Shown one piece after another: positions 26,456 through 35,172 of a stretch of 58,337 nt of DNA. A model generated the notes under the pieces. The model had not been told where the DNA came from. It worked only from the letters and a program-made list of their open reading frames with translations, and did not search any database. Each line of letters begins with the position of its first letter. Position 1 is the stretch's first letter. Origin of the DNA: JBFELO01 sp041552055 (GTDB lineage Bacteria > Acidobacteriota > Thermoanaerobaculia > Thermoanaerobaculales > Sulfomarinibacteraceae); contig JBFELO010000012.1 in assembly GCA_041552055.1 (NCBI GenBank), positions 1 through 58,337 of the forward strand, given 5' to 3'. Made by a program: the position numbers and the translations under genes.

Positions 26456-27523
26456 ATGCACCGGATCCAGGTCACCCCAGCGCACGAGATCGTGGTCGAT
26501 CGCGGCTGTCTTGCGCGGCTCGGGGGACTGCTCGACGGGCTCGGCGTCGACCGGCCGAGGTCGGTGGTGACGAATACCACGGTGGGCCCGCTGCACGGCG
26601 TGCGGGCGGCCGAGGCCCTCGGGGCGCCGGCGCCGATCGAGCTGCCCGACGGCGAAGCGTACAAGCGGTGGGGGGAGGTGGCGAGCCTGTTCGCCCGCTG
26701 GCTCGAGGGAGGGCTCCACCGTCAGCACACGGTGATGGCGGTCGGCGGCGGCGTGGTCACGGATCTGGTGGGTTTCGCGTCGGCCGTCTATCTGCGGGGG
26801 ATCCGGTGGCTGGCGGCGCCGACGACGCTGCTCGCGATGGTCGACGCCGCGGTGGGTGGCAAGACCGGCTTCAACCTGCCGCAGGGCAAGAACCTGGTCG
26901 GCGCCTTCTGGCCTCCCCGGCTGGTGATAGTCGACTCGGAGAGCCTGGCGACCTTGCCTGTGCGTGAGCTGCGGGCGGGATTGGTCGAGGTCGTGAAGGT
27001 GGCGTGGGTCGGCGACCATGTACTGCTCGATCTGCTGGCGCGACCGATCGCCGAGTACGGCTCCATTCCGCCCTCTGCCTGGGACGATCTGGTCGTGCGG
27101 GCAGTCCAGGTCAAGGCGGGCGTGGTGCGAAAGGACCTCCGGGAGTCCGGGGCGCGCAAGGCGCTCAACCTGGGGCACACGCTGGGGCACGCGCTGGAGG
27201 CGGCCACCGAATACCAACGCTTTTTGCACGGCGAGGCGGTGGCGTGGGGGATCCAGGCGGCGGCCCGACTGGCGCGCAACCGGGGGCTGTTGGACCAGGA
27301 GGAGATGGCACGGCTGTGCGGAGTCCTGAACGGGCTCGGGCCGTTCCCGTCGGTCGACCTGATCGGCGTGGACGACGCGCTCGACCGACTGGCGCTCGAC
27401 AAGAAGCGCGACGACCTCGGCGTCGGATGGGTGCTGCCCACCAACGACGGCGTGGTGCTCGATCAGAGGGTGAGTGCAGACGAGGTGCGGCAGGTTCTCG
27501 GCGAGCTGAAGCGGTTCGGGTAG
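26456..27523 (+). CDS. aroB: 3-dehydroquinate synthase
   Basis: 355 residues from ATG 26456 (MHRIQVTPAHEIVVDRG). It performs the second step of the shikimate pathway, DAHP to 3-dehydroquinate, using NAD and a divalent metal. It has the NAD-binding VGGGVVTDLVGF (about residues 99-110), APTTLLAMVDAAVGGKTGFN, the metal ligand region GLVEVVKV, and HTLGHALE and HGEAVAWG. The frame extends to 26423 without conserved sequence. The ribosome site is weak. dnaB follows after 44 bases. Confidence 0.93.
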   Translation: MHRIQVTPAHEIVVDRGCLARLGGLLDGLGVDRPRSVVTNTTVGPLHGVRAAEALGAPAPIELPDGEAYKRWGEVASLFARWLEGGLHRQHTVMAVGGGVVTDLVGFASAVYLRGIRWLAAPTTLLAMVDAAVGGKTGFNLPQGKNLVGAFWPPRLVIVDSESLATLPVRELRAGLVEVVKVAWVGDHVLLDLLARPIAEYGSIPPSAWDDLVVRAVQVKAGVVRKDLRESGARKALNLGHTLGHALEAATEYQRFLHGEAVAWGIQAAARLARNRGLLDQEEMARLCGVLNGLGPFPSVDLIGVDDALDRLALDKKRDDLGVGWVLPTNDGVVLDQRVSADEVRQVLGELKRFG

Positions 27524-27567
27524 AGCCATTCCACTGAACATCGCGCTGCGCTAGGATGGTTCTCCCA

Positions 27568-28953
27568 ATGAGCACGCACCCCACCGACGTGACACCGACA
27601 GCCGAGCCGGTGAGCGACCGCCTACCGCACGAGCCGGACGCCGAACGCGCGGTGTTGGGCGCGGTCCTGCTCGACCCCGGAGCTTTGCTTCAGGTGCTGG
27701 AAGTCCTGCGCGGCGATGAGTTCTACCTGGAGAGCCACCGGATCGTGTTCACGGCGTGTGCCGACCTGCACCAGGAGGGGGGAGCGGCCGACCTGCTCAC
27801 CATCACCAACCACCTGCGGGAGCAGGGGCTGCTGGAGCGTGTGGGTGGAGCCTCCTACCTGTCGTCGCTGGTGGACGCACTGCCCGACGTTGCGAACGTG
27901 ACCCACTACGCGGAGATCGTGCACGATAAGTTCGTCAAGCGGCAACTGATCGCCACCGCACAGCGAATCCTCACAACCTGCAGCCTGGACCAGGGCGGAG
28001 CACGCGAGGCGGTGGAGATCGCGCAGCGCGACGTCTACCGGATCGCCGAGGACACGCTCACCGGGGGCCTGATCCATATTCGCGGCATCGCAGATCGCGA
28101 GCTCAAAAACCTCGAGGAGAGTCGAACCACCCACTCCACCTTGACCGGAACCGACACCGGTTTCGTCCGGCTCAATGAACTCACCTCCGGTCTGCAGCGT
28201 AAGGACCTGGTGATCCTCGCCGCCCGACCGTCCATGGGGAAGACCTCGTTGGGACTCAACATCTGTGCCCACGCCGCCCTGCGCGGCGGCAAGAAGGTGG
28301 CGATCTTCTCGCTCGAGATGGCGGCCGAGCAGCTGGTGCGACGGCTGCTGGCGTCGGAGGCGCGGGTCGATCAGCGTCGGCTCGCCACCGGCTATCTCGC
28401 CAAGTCAGACTGGCCCAAGTTGACCATGGCTGCCCAGGCGCTGCAGGACGTCAACATCTGGATCGACGACTCGCCCGGCGCCACGGTGCTGGAGCTGTCC
28501 GCCAAGGCGCGGCGGCTCAAGCAGGAGCAGGGCATCGATCTGGTGATGGTGGACTACATGCAGCTGATGTCCGGGGGAACCAGGTTCACCAGCCGGCACG
28601 AGGAGGTGTCGGCCATCTCGCGCGGCCTCAAGGCGATCGCCAAGGAGCTCGACGTGCCGATGTTGGTGCTGTCCCAGCTTTCGCGTCAGCCCGAGCGCCG
28701 CGGTGGTGATCATCGGCCCCAGCTCTCGGATCTGCGCGAATCGGGCAGCATCGAGCAGGACGCGGACGTGGTGATGTTCATCATCCGCCCGGCCATGTAC
28801 GACCCCGACACCGAGGACCCGCGCAGGGCCGAGCTGATCATCGCCAAACAGCGCAACGGACCTACCGGCGAGATCGATCTCATCTTCCAGAACGAGTACA
28901 CCCGGTTCGAGAATGCGGACTTCAGCCGCGACGACGGCGAGGCCCCGTGGTGA
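27568..28953 (+). CDS. dnaB: Replicative DNA helicase
   Basis: 461 residues. The N-terminal primase-interacting domain begins LPHEPDAERAVLGAVLLDP. The RecA-like motor (from about residue 180) has Walker A ARPSMGKTS, VAIFSLEMAAEQLVRRLLASE, Walker B DLVMVDYMQLM and SQLSRQPERR. It unwinds DNA at the replication fork and recruits DnaG, which is encoded at 38913-40688. ATG 27568 follows AGGATGG; an alternative ATG at 27556 adds four residues. The gene runs straight into the mla set. Confidence 0.96.
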   Translation: MSTHPTDVTPTAEPVSDRLPHEPDAERAVLGAVLLDPGALLQVLEVLRGDEFYLESHRIVFTACADLHQEGGAADLLTITNHLREQGLLERVGGASYLSSLVDALPDVANVTHYAEIVHDKFVKRQLIATAQRILTTCSLDQGGAREAVEIAQRDVYRIAEDTLTGGLIHIRGIADRELKNLEESRTTHSTLTGTDTGFVRLNELTSGLQRKDLVILAARPSMGKTSLGLNICAHAALRGGKKVAIFSLEMAAEQLVRRLLASEARVDQRRLATGYLAKSDWPKLTMAAQALQDVNIWIDDSPGATVLELSAKARRLKQEQGIDLVMVDYMQLMSGGTRFTSRHEEVSAISRGLKAIAKELDVPMLVLSQLSRQPERRGGDHRPQLSDLRESGSIEQDADVVMFIIRPAMYDPDTEDPRRAELIIAKQRNGPTGEIDLIFQNEYTRFENADFSRDDGEAPW

Positions 28954-28960
28954 TCTCACG

Positions 28961-29731
28961 GTGATCGCCTGGCTCGATCGGTTCGGCAGGACGGTGATCG
29001 CCGGGTTTGAAGACCTCGGCCGCTTCTTCTACATCATGGCGCAGACGGTGCTGTGGACCCCGCGGCGGCCTTTCGACCTGCGAGAGTGGTTGCGGCAGAT
29101 GGTCCGGGTCGGGTGGGAGACGATTCCGGTGGTCTTCCTGACCTGTATGTTCACCGGGATGGTGCTCGCCCTCCAGACCTACCGTGGCTTCGAGCGCTTC
29201 CACGCCGAGGGCTTCGTCGGATCGGTTGTGGCGCTCTCGCTCACCCGGGAGCTGGCACCCGTACTGACCGGGTTGATGGCGGCAGGTCGGGTCGGCTCGT
29301 CGATGGCGGCCGAACTCGGGACGATGCGGGTGACCGAGCAGATCGATGCGCTCTACGCCATGGCCACCGAACCCGTCCACTATCTGGTGGTGCCTCGGGT
29401 CAACGCCTCGATCCTGATGCTCCCACTGCTCACCCTGGTCGGCGATGCCGTCGGGATCCTCGGAGGCGGGTTGGTGGCGGTCGGACTGTTCGGCGCCAAC
29501 AGCTTCATGTATGTGGAGCGCACGTTCCAGTTCCTGGAGATCAACGACGTCACCTCAGGCCTGATCAAGGCCGCGTTCTTCGGGTTGGTGCTTTCGGTGA
29601 CGGGCTGCTCGAAGGGTTTCTACACCTCGGGCGGGGCCGAGGGGGTTGGCCGAGCGACCACGGCGGCGGTAGTGTTGGGAAGCTTGTACATTCTGATCTC
29701 TGATTTCTTCCTGACCAAGATTCTGTTCTGA
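28961..29731 (+). CDS. mlaE: MlaE-family ABC transporter permease
   Basis: 256 residues from GTG 28961, eight bases after the dnaB stop. It has five or six helices and the MlaE signatures FTGMVLALQTYRGFERF, LSLTRELAPVLTGLMAAGRVGSSMAAELG and VTEQIDALYAM. It forms the inner-membrane channel for phospholipid transport between inner and outer membranes with MlaF and MlaD. The frame extends to 28913 inside dnaB. The stop overlaps the mlaF start. Confidence 0.93.
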   Translation: MIAWLDRFGRTVIAGFEDLGRFFYIMAQTVLWTPRRPFDLREWLRQMVRVGWETIPVVFLTCMFTGMVLALQTYRGFERFHAEGFVGSVVALSLTRELAPVLTGLMAAGRVGSSMAAELGTMRVTEQIDALYAMATEPVHYLVVPRVNASILMLPLLTLVGDAVGILGGGLVAVGLFGANSFMYVERTFQFLEINDVTSGLIKAAFFGLVLSVTGCSKGFYTSGGAEGVGRATTAAVVLGSLYILISDFFLTKILF

Positions 29732-30501
29732 TGATGACTCCAGAGCCCAAGATCAGCGTGATCGACCTCGTCAAGTCGTTCGGGGACAAGCAGGTTCTGC
29801 GTGGCATCGACCTCGATGTGATGCCGGGTGAGTCGGTTGTCGTGGTCGGCGGATCGGGAGCGGGCAAGACCGTCCTGCTGAAGCACCTGATCGGGTTGCT
29901 CCAGCCGGACGAAGGCCACGTTGTCGTGGCGGGTGTGGATCTGACCATGGCCTCTCCCCACGCGGCGCTCGAGCTGCGCAAGCGGTTCGGGATGAGCTTC
30001 CAGGAGGGTGCGCTGTTCGACTCCATGACGGTGTTCGACAACATCGCCTTTCCGATCCGGCGTCACACCGAATCGTCGCGGTCTGCGGTCGCCGAACGAG
30101 TCGATGAGTGCCTCCGGTTGGTGCGCCTCGACGGAGTGGAGGACAAGTATCCGGCCGAGCTGTCCGGGGGCATGCGACGCCGCGTCGGTTTCGCGCGGGC
30201 GATCTCCTTGGAGCCGGAGATCCTGCTGTTCGATGAGCCAACCTCGGGGCTCGACCCGGTCAACACGGCCGCCATCGGGAATGTCATAAATCAGCTGCGG
30301 GGCGAGTTGGAGGTCACGGTGGTCACCATCACCCACGACATGGCCCTGGCATTCCGGATCGCCGACCGGATCGCCATGATCAGGAACGGCCGCATCGTCG
30401 CCCTTGATGAGCCGGAGGGCTTTCGGGAGTCCGTCGAACCGTACGTGAAGGCGTTTCTCGAAGGCGAGGTGCCGGCCGACGCAGACGAGGAGTTGCTATG
30501 A
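29731..30501 (+). CDS. mlaF: MlaF-family ABC transporter ATP-binding protein
   Basis: 256 residues. The start ATG 29731 overlaps the mlaE stop (TGATG); a second ATG follows at 29734. Walker A GGSGAGKTV (about residues 38-46), the Q-loop MSFQEGALFDSMTVFDN typical of MlaF, signature LSGGMRRRVGFA and Walker B EILLFDEPTSGLDP are complete. It drives the lipid transporter from the cytoplasm. The C-terminal end overlaps mlaD by four bases. Confidence 0.95.
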   Translation: MMTPEPKISVIDLVKSFGDKQVLRGIDLDVMPGESVVVVGGSGAGKTVLLKHLIGLLQPDEGHVVVAGVDLTMASPHAALELRKRFGMSFQEGALFDSMTVFDNIAFPIRRHTESSRSAVAERVDECLRLVRLDGVEDKYPAELSGGMRRRVGFARAISLEPEILLFDEPTSGLDPVNTAAIGNVINQLRGELEVTVVTITHDMALAFRIADRIAMIRNGRIVALDEPEGFRESVEPYVKAFLEGEVPADADEELL

Positions 30502-31982
30502 CGCCCGCCGCGAAGATCGGACTGTTCATGCTGCTTGCGTTGATCATCTTGGGAGTGTTCATCATCAAGATCGAAGATATCCCGGTGGGTGATCGTGGCG
30601 AGCGGCTGGTGGTGACGGCACGGTTCGAGTCGGCGGCGGGACTGGATCGCAAGGCGCCGGTGCGCATCGCCGGTGTTCGGGTCGGCAAGGTCGAGTCCAT
30701 ACGTTTGGATGGCGCCGAGGCGTTGCTCGAGCTTTCGCTCGACCCCGGGGTGAGACTGCACGAGGGAGCCTGGGCGCAGGTCACCAGCATGGGGATGCTC
30801 GGCGACCGATACGTGGAGGTGATCCCCGGTGACCCGAACGCGCCGCCGTTGGCGCAGGGGACAGAGCTCGGCGGTGTGACACCGCCGTCGTTCGACGACA
30901 TCATGAAAGTGACCAGCGAGATCGGCAGCGACGTCAAGCAGGTCACCGAGGCGCTGCGCGGTTCGCTCGGGGGACAGCAGGGCGCCGAGAAGATTGCCGA
31001 GATCGTCGACAACATCCGCGACCTCACGGCATCGCTCAAGGAGCTGATAGCCCAGAACCAGGAGAACGTCAACCAGACCACGGACAACTTCCGCGCCTTC
31101 TCCGAGACTCTTCGCGTGGAGATGCCCAGGATCGCCGACAAGATGAACCTGCTCGCCGACCAGCTCAACGCGGTGGTCGGAGAGAACCGAGACGACGTCC
31201 AGGCTTCGCTCGCCAACCTTCGAGATCTGTCAGATAAACTGCGAACGACAGCGGACAACCTGAACTCCATCACCGGCACGATCGCTTCGGGCGAAGGCAC
31301 CATCGGCAAGCTCGTCAACGACGACGAGACCGTCGACAACCTGAACCAGACCCTCGACTCGATCGACGGAGGGGTCAAGACCCTGCAGAACAGCTTCGGC
31401 CGCTTCGAGCGGTTCCGCCTCGACATGATAGTCCGTGGAGAAGGGCTGTCCGCGGTCGACGAGGGGCGGTTCGCGTTCGGCTTTGATCTGTGGACCAACG
31501 AGCGGCGGTTCTTCCGCGTCGAAGGTGTCGACACCCCGTTCGGCAAGACCTCGACCCAGACGGTGGTCGAGAGGGTGACCTATCCGGACGGGTCCACCGA
31601 GGAGACCGTCACCGAGCAGTTCAAGACCGAGGACAAGCTCGCTTTCAACGCGCAGATCGGCTACCGGATCTTCGACCGCACGCAGTTTCGAGCCGGGCTC
31701 TTCGAGTCGACCGGAGGTTTCGGCGTGGACCAGTCGTTCCTGGTCGCCGACCGGCCGCTCCGAGTCAGCTTCGAGGCGTACGACTTCAACCGGAGGATCG
31801 TCGAGGATCCCCACCTTCGGCTCGAGGGGCGGTTCTTCGTCACCAACCACGTCTTCGTGATGGCGGGCTGGGACGACCCACTATTTAACGAGGCGTCCTC
31901 GGTGTTGTTCGGCGGCGGCGTGATCTGGACCGACGAGGACATCAAGTACAGTCTCGGGCTCGCCGCTGGAGCGATGAATTGA
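30498..31982 (+). CDS. mlaD: MlaD-like MCE protein with a long barrel-like C-terminal domain
   Basis: 494 residues, far longer than E. coli MlaD (about 180). One N-terminal helix (7-24) is followed by a single MCE domain (about 38-115; VVTARFESAAGL, APVRIAGVRVGKVESI, TSMGMLGDRYVEVI). A helical stretch (about 125-300) contains heptad-like ENVNQTTDNFRAF and QLNAVVGENRDDVQ. The last 180 residues alternate polar and aromatic strands: FAFGFDLWTNERRFFRVEGV, FNAQIGYRIFDRTQFRAG, RVSFEAYDF, VFVMAGWDDPLFN, KYSLGLAAGA. This reads like a small outer-membrane barrel. ATGA overlap with mlaF. The barrel assignment is from pattern only. Confidence 0.88.
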   Translation: MTPAAKIGLFMLLALIILGVFIIKIEDIPVGDRGERLVVTARFESAAGLDRKAPVRIAGVRVGKVESIRLDGAEALLELSLDPGVRLHEGAWAQVTSMGMLGDRYVEVIPGDPNAPPLAQGTELGGVTPPSFDDIMKVTSEIGSDVKQVTEALRGSLGGQQGAEKIAEIVDNIRDLTASLKELIAQNQENVNQTTDNFRAFSETLRVEMPRIADKMNLLADQLNAVVGENRDDVQASLANLRDLSDKLRTTADNLNSITGTIASGEGTIGKLVNDDETVDNLNQTLDSIDGGVKTLQNSFGRFERFRLDMIVRGEGLSAVDEGRFAFGFDLWTNERRFFRVEGVDTPFGKTSTQTVVERVTYPDGSTEETVTEQFKTEDKLAFNAQIGYRIFDRTQFRAGLFESTGGFGVDQSFLVADRPLRVSFEAYDFNRRIVEDPHLRLEGRFFVTNHVFVMAGWDDPLFNEASSVLFGGGVIWTDEDIKYSLGLAAGAMN

Positions 31983-32045
31983 CGGCAACCCCGCCCCGGC
32001 CCGCTGATCTCACCGGGTTTCGTCGGGCGAACGACGAGGTGCGAA

Positions 32046-33395
32046 ATGGCTGAGACGGTCTTCTTCTGCACCTCCTGCGGCCACGAGTCCGGGAAGTGGC
32101 TCGGCCAGTGTCCGGGATGTGGCGAGTGGAACAGCTACACAGAACAACCGACCGCGACCAGGAGCAAGGCCCGGCCCGCGGTGAGGCGCGGCGCCTCCCC
32201 GATGCCGGTGACCGAGGCGGTTGCCACGGTGACTGCCCGCGTAACCAGTGGGCTGGAGGGCCTCGACCGGGTGCTCGGCGGCGGTCTGGTTCCGGGAAGC
32301 CTGGTGCTCGTGGCCGGTGAGCCTGGAGTGGGCAAGTCGACGCTCCTGCTCCAGGTGGCTGCCTCACTGGCGGGGCGAGGCGAAACCGTGGTGTACGTGA
32401 CCGCCGAGGAGTCGGCGGAACAGGTGGCGGTGAGGGCGCAGAGGATCGGTCAGGCGTCGGAGCGTCTGCTGCTGTTTCCGGAGACTTCGTGCGAGGCGGT
32501 CGTCCAGCGGCTCGCCGAGCTGGAGCCCGCGCTCGTGGTCGTCGACTCAGTGCAGGCGATGGTTGTCGAAGAGGCAGACGGAATCGCGGGCTCGGTGGGT
32601 CAGGTGCGCCAAGTGGCGGCGGCGTTCCAGCTACTGGCCAAGACCCGCGGAGTGCCGGTGGTACTGGTTGGACACGTCACCAAGGAGGGTTCGATCGCCG
32701 GTCCCAAGCTGCTCGAGCACCTGGTGGACGTGGTGCTCGCGCTCGAGGGTGAGCCCGATCATGACCTGCGCGTTCTGCGAGCGGCAAAGAACCGGTTCGG
32801 AACGGTCGCAGAGCTCGCGCTGTATTCGATGACCGACGTCGGGATGGAGGGGGTCCGCAACCCCTCGGCGTGGCTGTTGGAGGACCGGCAGGTGGGATCC
32901 CCGGGGTCGGCCGTGGCGGTTGCCATGGAGGGCACCGCGCCGCTGCTCGTCGAGGTCCAGGCGTTGGTGGCGCCGTCCTCGCTCGGCTCTCCGCGCCGGG
33001 TCGCACAGGGTCTGGACGGGTCGCGCCTCGCGCTACTTGTGGCAGTGCTGGAGCGGCGGACCGGGCTGCGGTTCGCCGATCAGGACGTGTTCGTCAATCT
33101 GGTGGGCGGGCTCAGGCTGCGCGAACCGGCCCTGGATCTGGCGGTGGCGGCGGCGTTGGTGTCGTCATCGGCGGACCGACCTGTGCCGGCGGATCTCGCC
33201 GTTTTCGGCGAGGTCGGTTTGTTGGGCGAGGTGCGGGCGGTCAGCCGGACCTCCGAGCGGGTGCGCGAGGCGGCCGCGCTCGGCTTTGAACGGGTGGCGA
33301 TGGCGGCGCGCAGTGCCGATGCACGATTGGAGCTTCCTGCGGTGCCGATCGTCAACGTCTCCGGTCTGGTCGAGCTGCTGGCGGGGCGTGACTGA
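32046..33395 (+). CDS. radA: DNA repair protein RadA (Sms)
   Basis: 449 residues. The N-terminal zinc finger has C8, C11, C22 and C25. The RecA-like core has Walker A GEPGVGKST (91-99), Walker B VVVDSVQ and the RadA-specific KNRFG motif (near residue 250). The C-terminal part is Lon-protease-like (DLAVAAALVSSSADRPVP). It processes recombination intermediates, helping branch migration. It follows mlaD after 63 bases, so it may share the dnaB-mla transcript. ATG 32046 has GAGGTG upstream. Confidence 0.95.
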   Translation: MAETVFFCTSCGHESGKWLGQCPGCGEWNSYTEQPTATRSKARPAVRRGASPMPVTEAVATVTARVTSGLEGLDRVLGGGLVPGSLVLVAGEPGVGKSTLLLQVAASLAGRGETVVYVTAEESAEQVAVRAQRIGQASERLLLFPETSCEAVVQRLAELEPALVVVDSVQAMVVEEADGIAGSVGQVRQVAAAFQLLAKTRGVPVVLVGHVTKEGSIAGPKLLEHLVDVVLALEGEPDHDLRVLRAAKNRFGTVAELALYSMTDVGMEGVRNPSAWLLEDRQVGSPGSAVAVAMEGTAPLLVEVQALVAPSSLGSPRRVAQGLDGSRLALLVAVLERRTGLRFADQDVFVNLVGGLRLREPALDLAVAAALVSSSADRPVPADLAVFGEVGLLGEVRAVSRTSERVREAAALGFERVAMAARSADARLELPAVPIVNVSGLVELLAGRD

Positions 33396-33417
33396 GGCCC
33401 GGAGCGACGGCCGACCA

Positions 33418-33706
33418 ACCACGAAGACACGAAGACACAAAGACACGATGAGAAGAAACCGCAGATCATGCAGATCAACGCAGATTAGAAGAAACCGCCC
33501 ACAGATCACACGGATACAGCAGAGAAGGTCCCTGCCCGCATCACCACAGAGGCTCAGAGATACGGAGACGCAGAGGACGGTCTGACGGGGAGTACCTCTG
33601 AGTCTCGTTTGGCAGTGGCGCCAGTGCCTTCATCTGCCTGCATCTGCTTTATCTGCGGCTTGTCTTCTTGGCCGGTGGGGGCTTTGTGTCTTCGTGTATT
33701 TGTGGT
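33418..33706. repeat. Large inverted-repeat intergenic element (ACGAAGACAC / CGCAGAT type)
   Basis: The left arm ACCACGAAGACACGAAGACA with its continuation (33418-33442) matches the reverse complement of 33682-33706 at 23 of 25 positions. Inside, CGCAGATCATGCAGATCAAC (about 33460) is mirrored by CATCTGCCTGCATCTGCTTT (about 33631). It fills the 361-base gap between radA and the YgeY-like gene. No coding potential. A fragment of the CGCAGAT type is also at 16404-16425. Confidence 0.75.
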
Positions 33707-33756
33707 GAGTTCTTCCTGAGAGATGCGAGGCGCTCGAGGTCATCGAGGGTGCCGGA

Positions 33757-35004
33757 TCAGCCGCCGATTTCTGCCTCCACAGTCCTCAGGAAAACCTCCG
33801 GGAAGAGGGCGTAGAACGCCATCGCCGGCTCGAGCTGGGCGAGCGAGATCTGGTCGCTGACGGAGTGCGAGTGGACCTCGTCCGCGGGGCCGAACCCGAT
33901 CGTCGGGATGCCGAACATGCCGGCGGTCGCGCAGCCGTGCGACGAGAACGCCGAGCGATGGATGCGTGGCTGCCTCCCGAGGACGCGCTCGGCGGTGGTG
34001 AGGGCGGCCCGCACTGCGGCGCTGTCCTCCGGGGTTTCCCAGGGCGGGAAGTACTTGCGCGTCGGGTAGGTGAACCCGCGCCACGACGGCTGATCGTAGT
34101 CGAGGAGCCGTACCTTCGCGTCTCCCTGTGCCACCTCGGACATCTGCTCCAGTTGCCGGACCGCCTGCTCGCTCGTCTCGCCGATGGTCAGTCTGCGGTC
34201 GATGTGGATCGTGCAGTCGTCCGGGATAGCGGTGAGCGACGGCGAGCCGGAGGAGATCCCGGTCACGGCGATCGAGCCTGGCCCCAGCCAGGGGTGGCTC
34301 GGCGTGAGTTCATGGTGGAGTCGCTGAATGCCGGCCACGATCGGGGACATGGCGTAGATGGCGTTGCTGCCTCGATCAGGCTGCGAACCGTGAGTGGACT
34401 CGCCGTGGGTGGTGATTTCCAGCTCCATCCGGCCACGTTGCCCGCGGCACACGCCGAGGTGGGAGGGCATCGCAATGACGACCACATCGGGCTTCATGTC
34501 GAACTCGTTGATCAGGTACTGCCAGGCGAGCCCCACACAGTCCTCTCCGTTGACCGTGGCGGTTACCAGGACAGTCACGTCGTCGGGCAGACCGATCTCG
34601 CGCGCGAGGGCAGCTCCGTGCACCACCGCCGCCAGGCCGCCCTTCTGGTCGGAGGCGCCGCGCCCGTAAAGGGTGCCGCCGGAGATCACGCCTCGAAACG
34701 GGTCGTACCGCCATCGAGTGGGATTGGAGATGCCGACCGTGTCGACGTGGGCGTCCAGCGCAACCACCCGTGGCCCCGACCCGATCCTCCCGAGGACGTT
34801 CCCCATGGCGTCGATCTCGACCTCGTCGTACCCGAGGCGCTCCATCTCGCGCACCACGCGCTCACAGACCAGCCGCTCCCCGCGGCTTGGCGAGGGCACT
34901 GTGACGAGATCCCGCAGGAACTCGATGCAGGCGGCGTTCGCCTCCGTGGCGAGTTGAAACAGCTGGCCGTCCAACCGTGCTGACGTGTCCGCAGGACGAT
35001 CCAT
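33757..35004 (-). CDS. YgeY-family M20 metallohydrolase
   Basis: 415 residues from ATG 35002-35004 behind AGGAGGGG. M20 peptidase fold with metal ligands in LDAHVDTVG (H and D near residues 80-86), GRGASDQKGG, TVNGEDC and the late FSSHGCAT/HSHSVSDQ. MPSHLGVCRGQRGRMELEI and TRKYFPPWETPEDS fit the YgeY family, annotated in databases as selenium-metabolism-linked hydrolase. None of the usual selenium or purine-degradation partners (ygfK, ssnA, xdh) is in the window, so its role here is open. It may be a dipeptidase or deacetylase. Confidence 0.82.
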   Translation of the reverse strand: MDRPADTSARLDGQLFQLATEANAACIEFLRDLVTVPSPSRGERLVCERVVREMERLGYDEVEIDAMGNVLGRIGSGPRVVALDAHVDTVGISNPTRWRYDPFRGVISGGTLYGRGASDQKGGLAAVVHGAALAREIGLPDDVTVLVTATVNGEDCVGLAWQYLINEFDMKPDVVVIAMPSHLGVCRGQRGRMELEITTHGESTHGSQPDRGSNAIYAMSPIVAGIQRLHHELTPSHPWLGPGSIAVTGISSGSPSLTAIPDDCTIHIDRRLTIGETSEQAVRQLEQMSEVAQGDAKVRLLDYDQPSWRGFTYPTRKYFPPWETPEDSAAVRAALTTAERVLGRQPRIHRSAFSSHGCATAGMFGIPTIGFGPADEVHSHSVSDQISLAQLEPAMAFYALFPEVFLRTVEAEIGG

Positions 35005-35070
35005 CGATCGGTCCCCTCCTGGATGAGAATTTTTTCACAAAGAGTGCAGGAGAGCAAGATGGCGAGGGAT

Positions 35071-35094
35071 GAACGTTACCCTGAGGTGACGTTC
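35071..35094. other. Hairpin in the yggS-ygeY spacer
   Basis: GAACGTTACC (35071-35080) and GGTGACGTTC (35085-35094) pair over ten bases with one mismatch around a CTGA loop. No T-run on either side. It could be a weak terminator of the upstream minus-strand transcript. Confidence 0.35.
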
Positions 35095-35172
35095 CGGGGT
35101 CTGGAAGCTCTTCTTGCGTCGATGCGTTTTGGTGGCGCTGTGTTCGGGAACGGGAACGAGAGGGGAGCGGCC

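Noticed and set aside
33418..33490. Possible CRISPR array in the short direct repeats after radA
   Set aside because: Units are under 12 bases, not separated by unique spacers, and belong to an inverted element.
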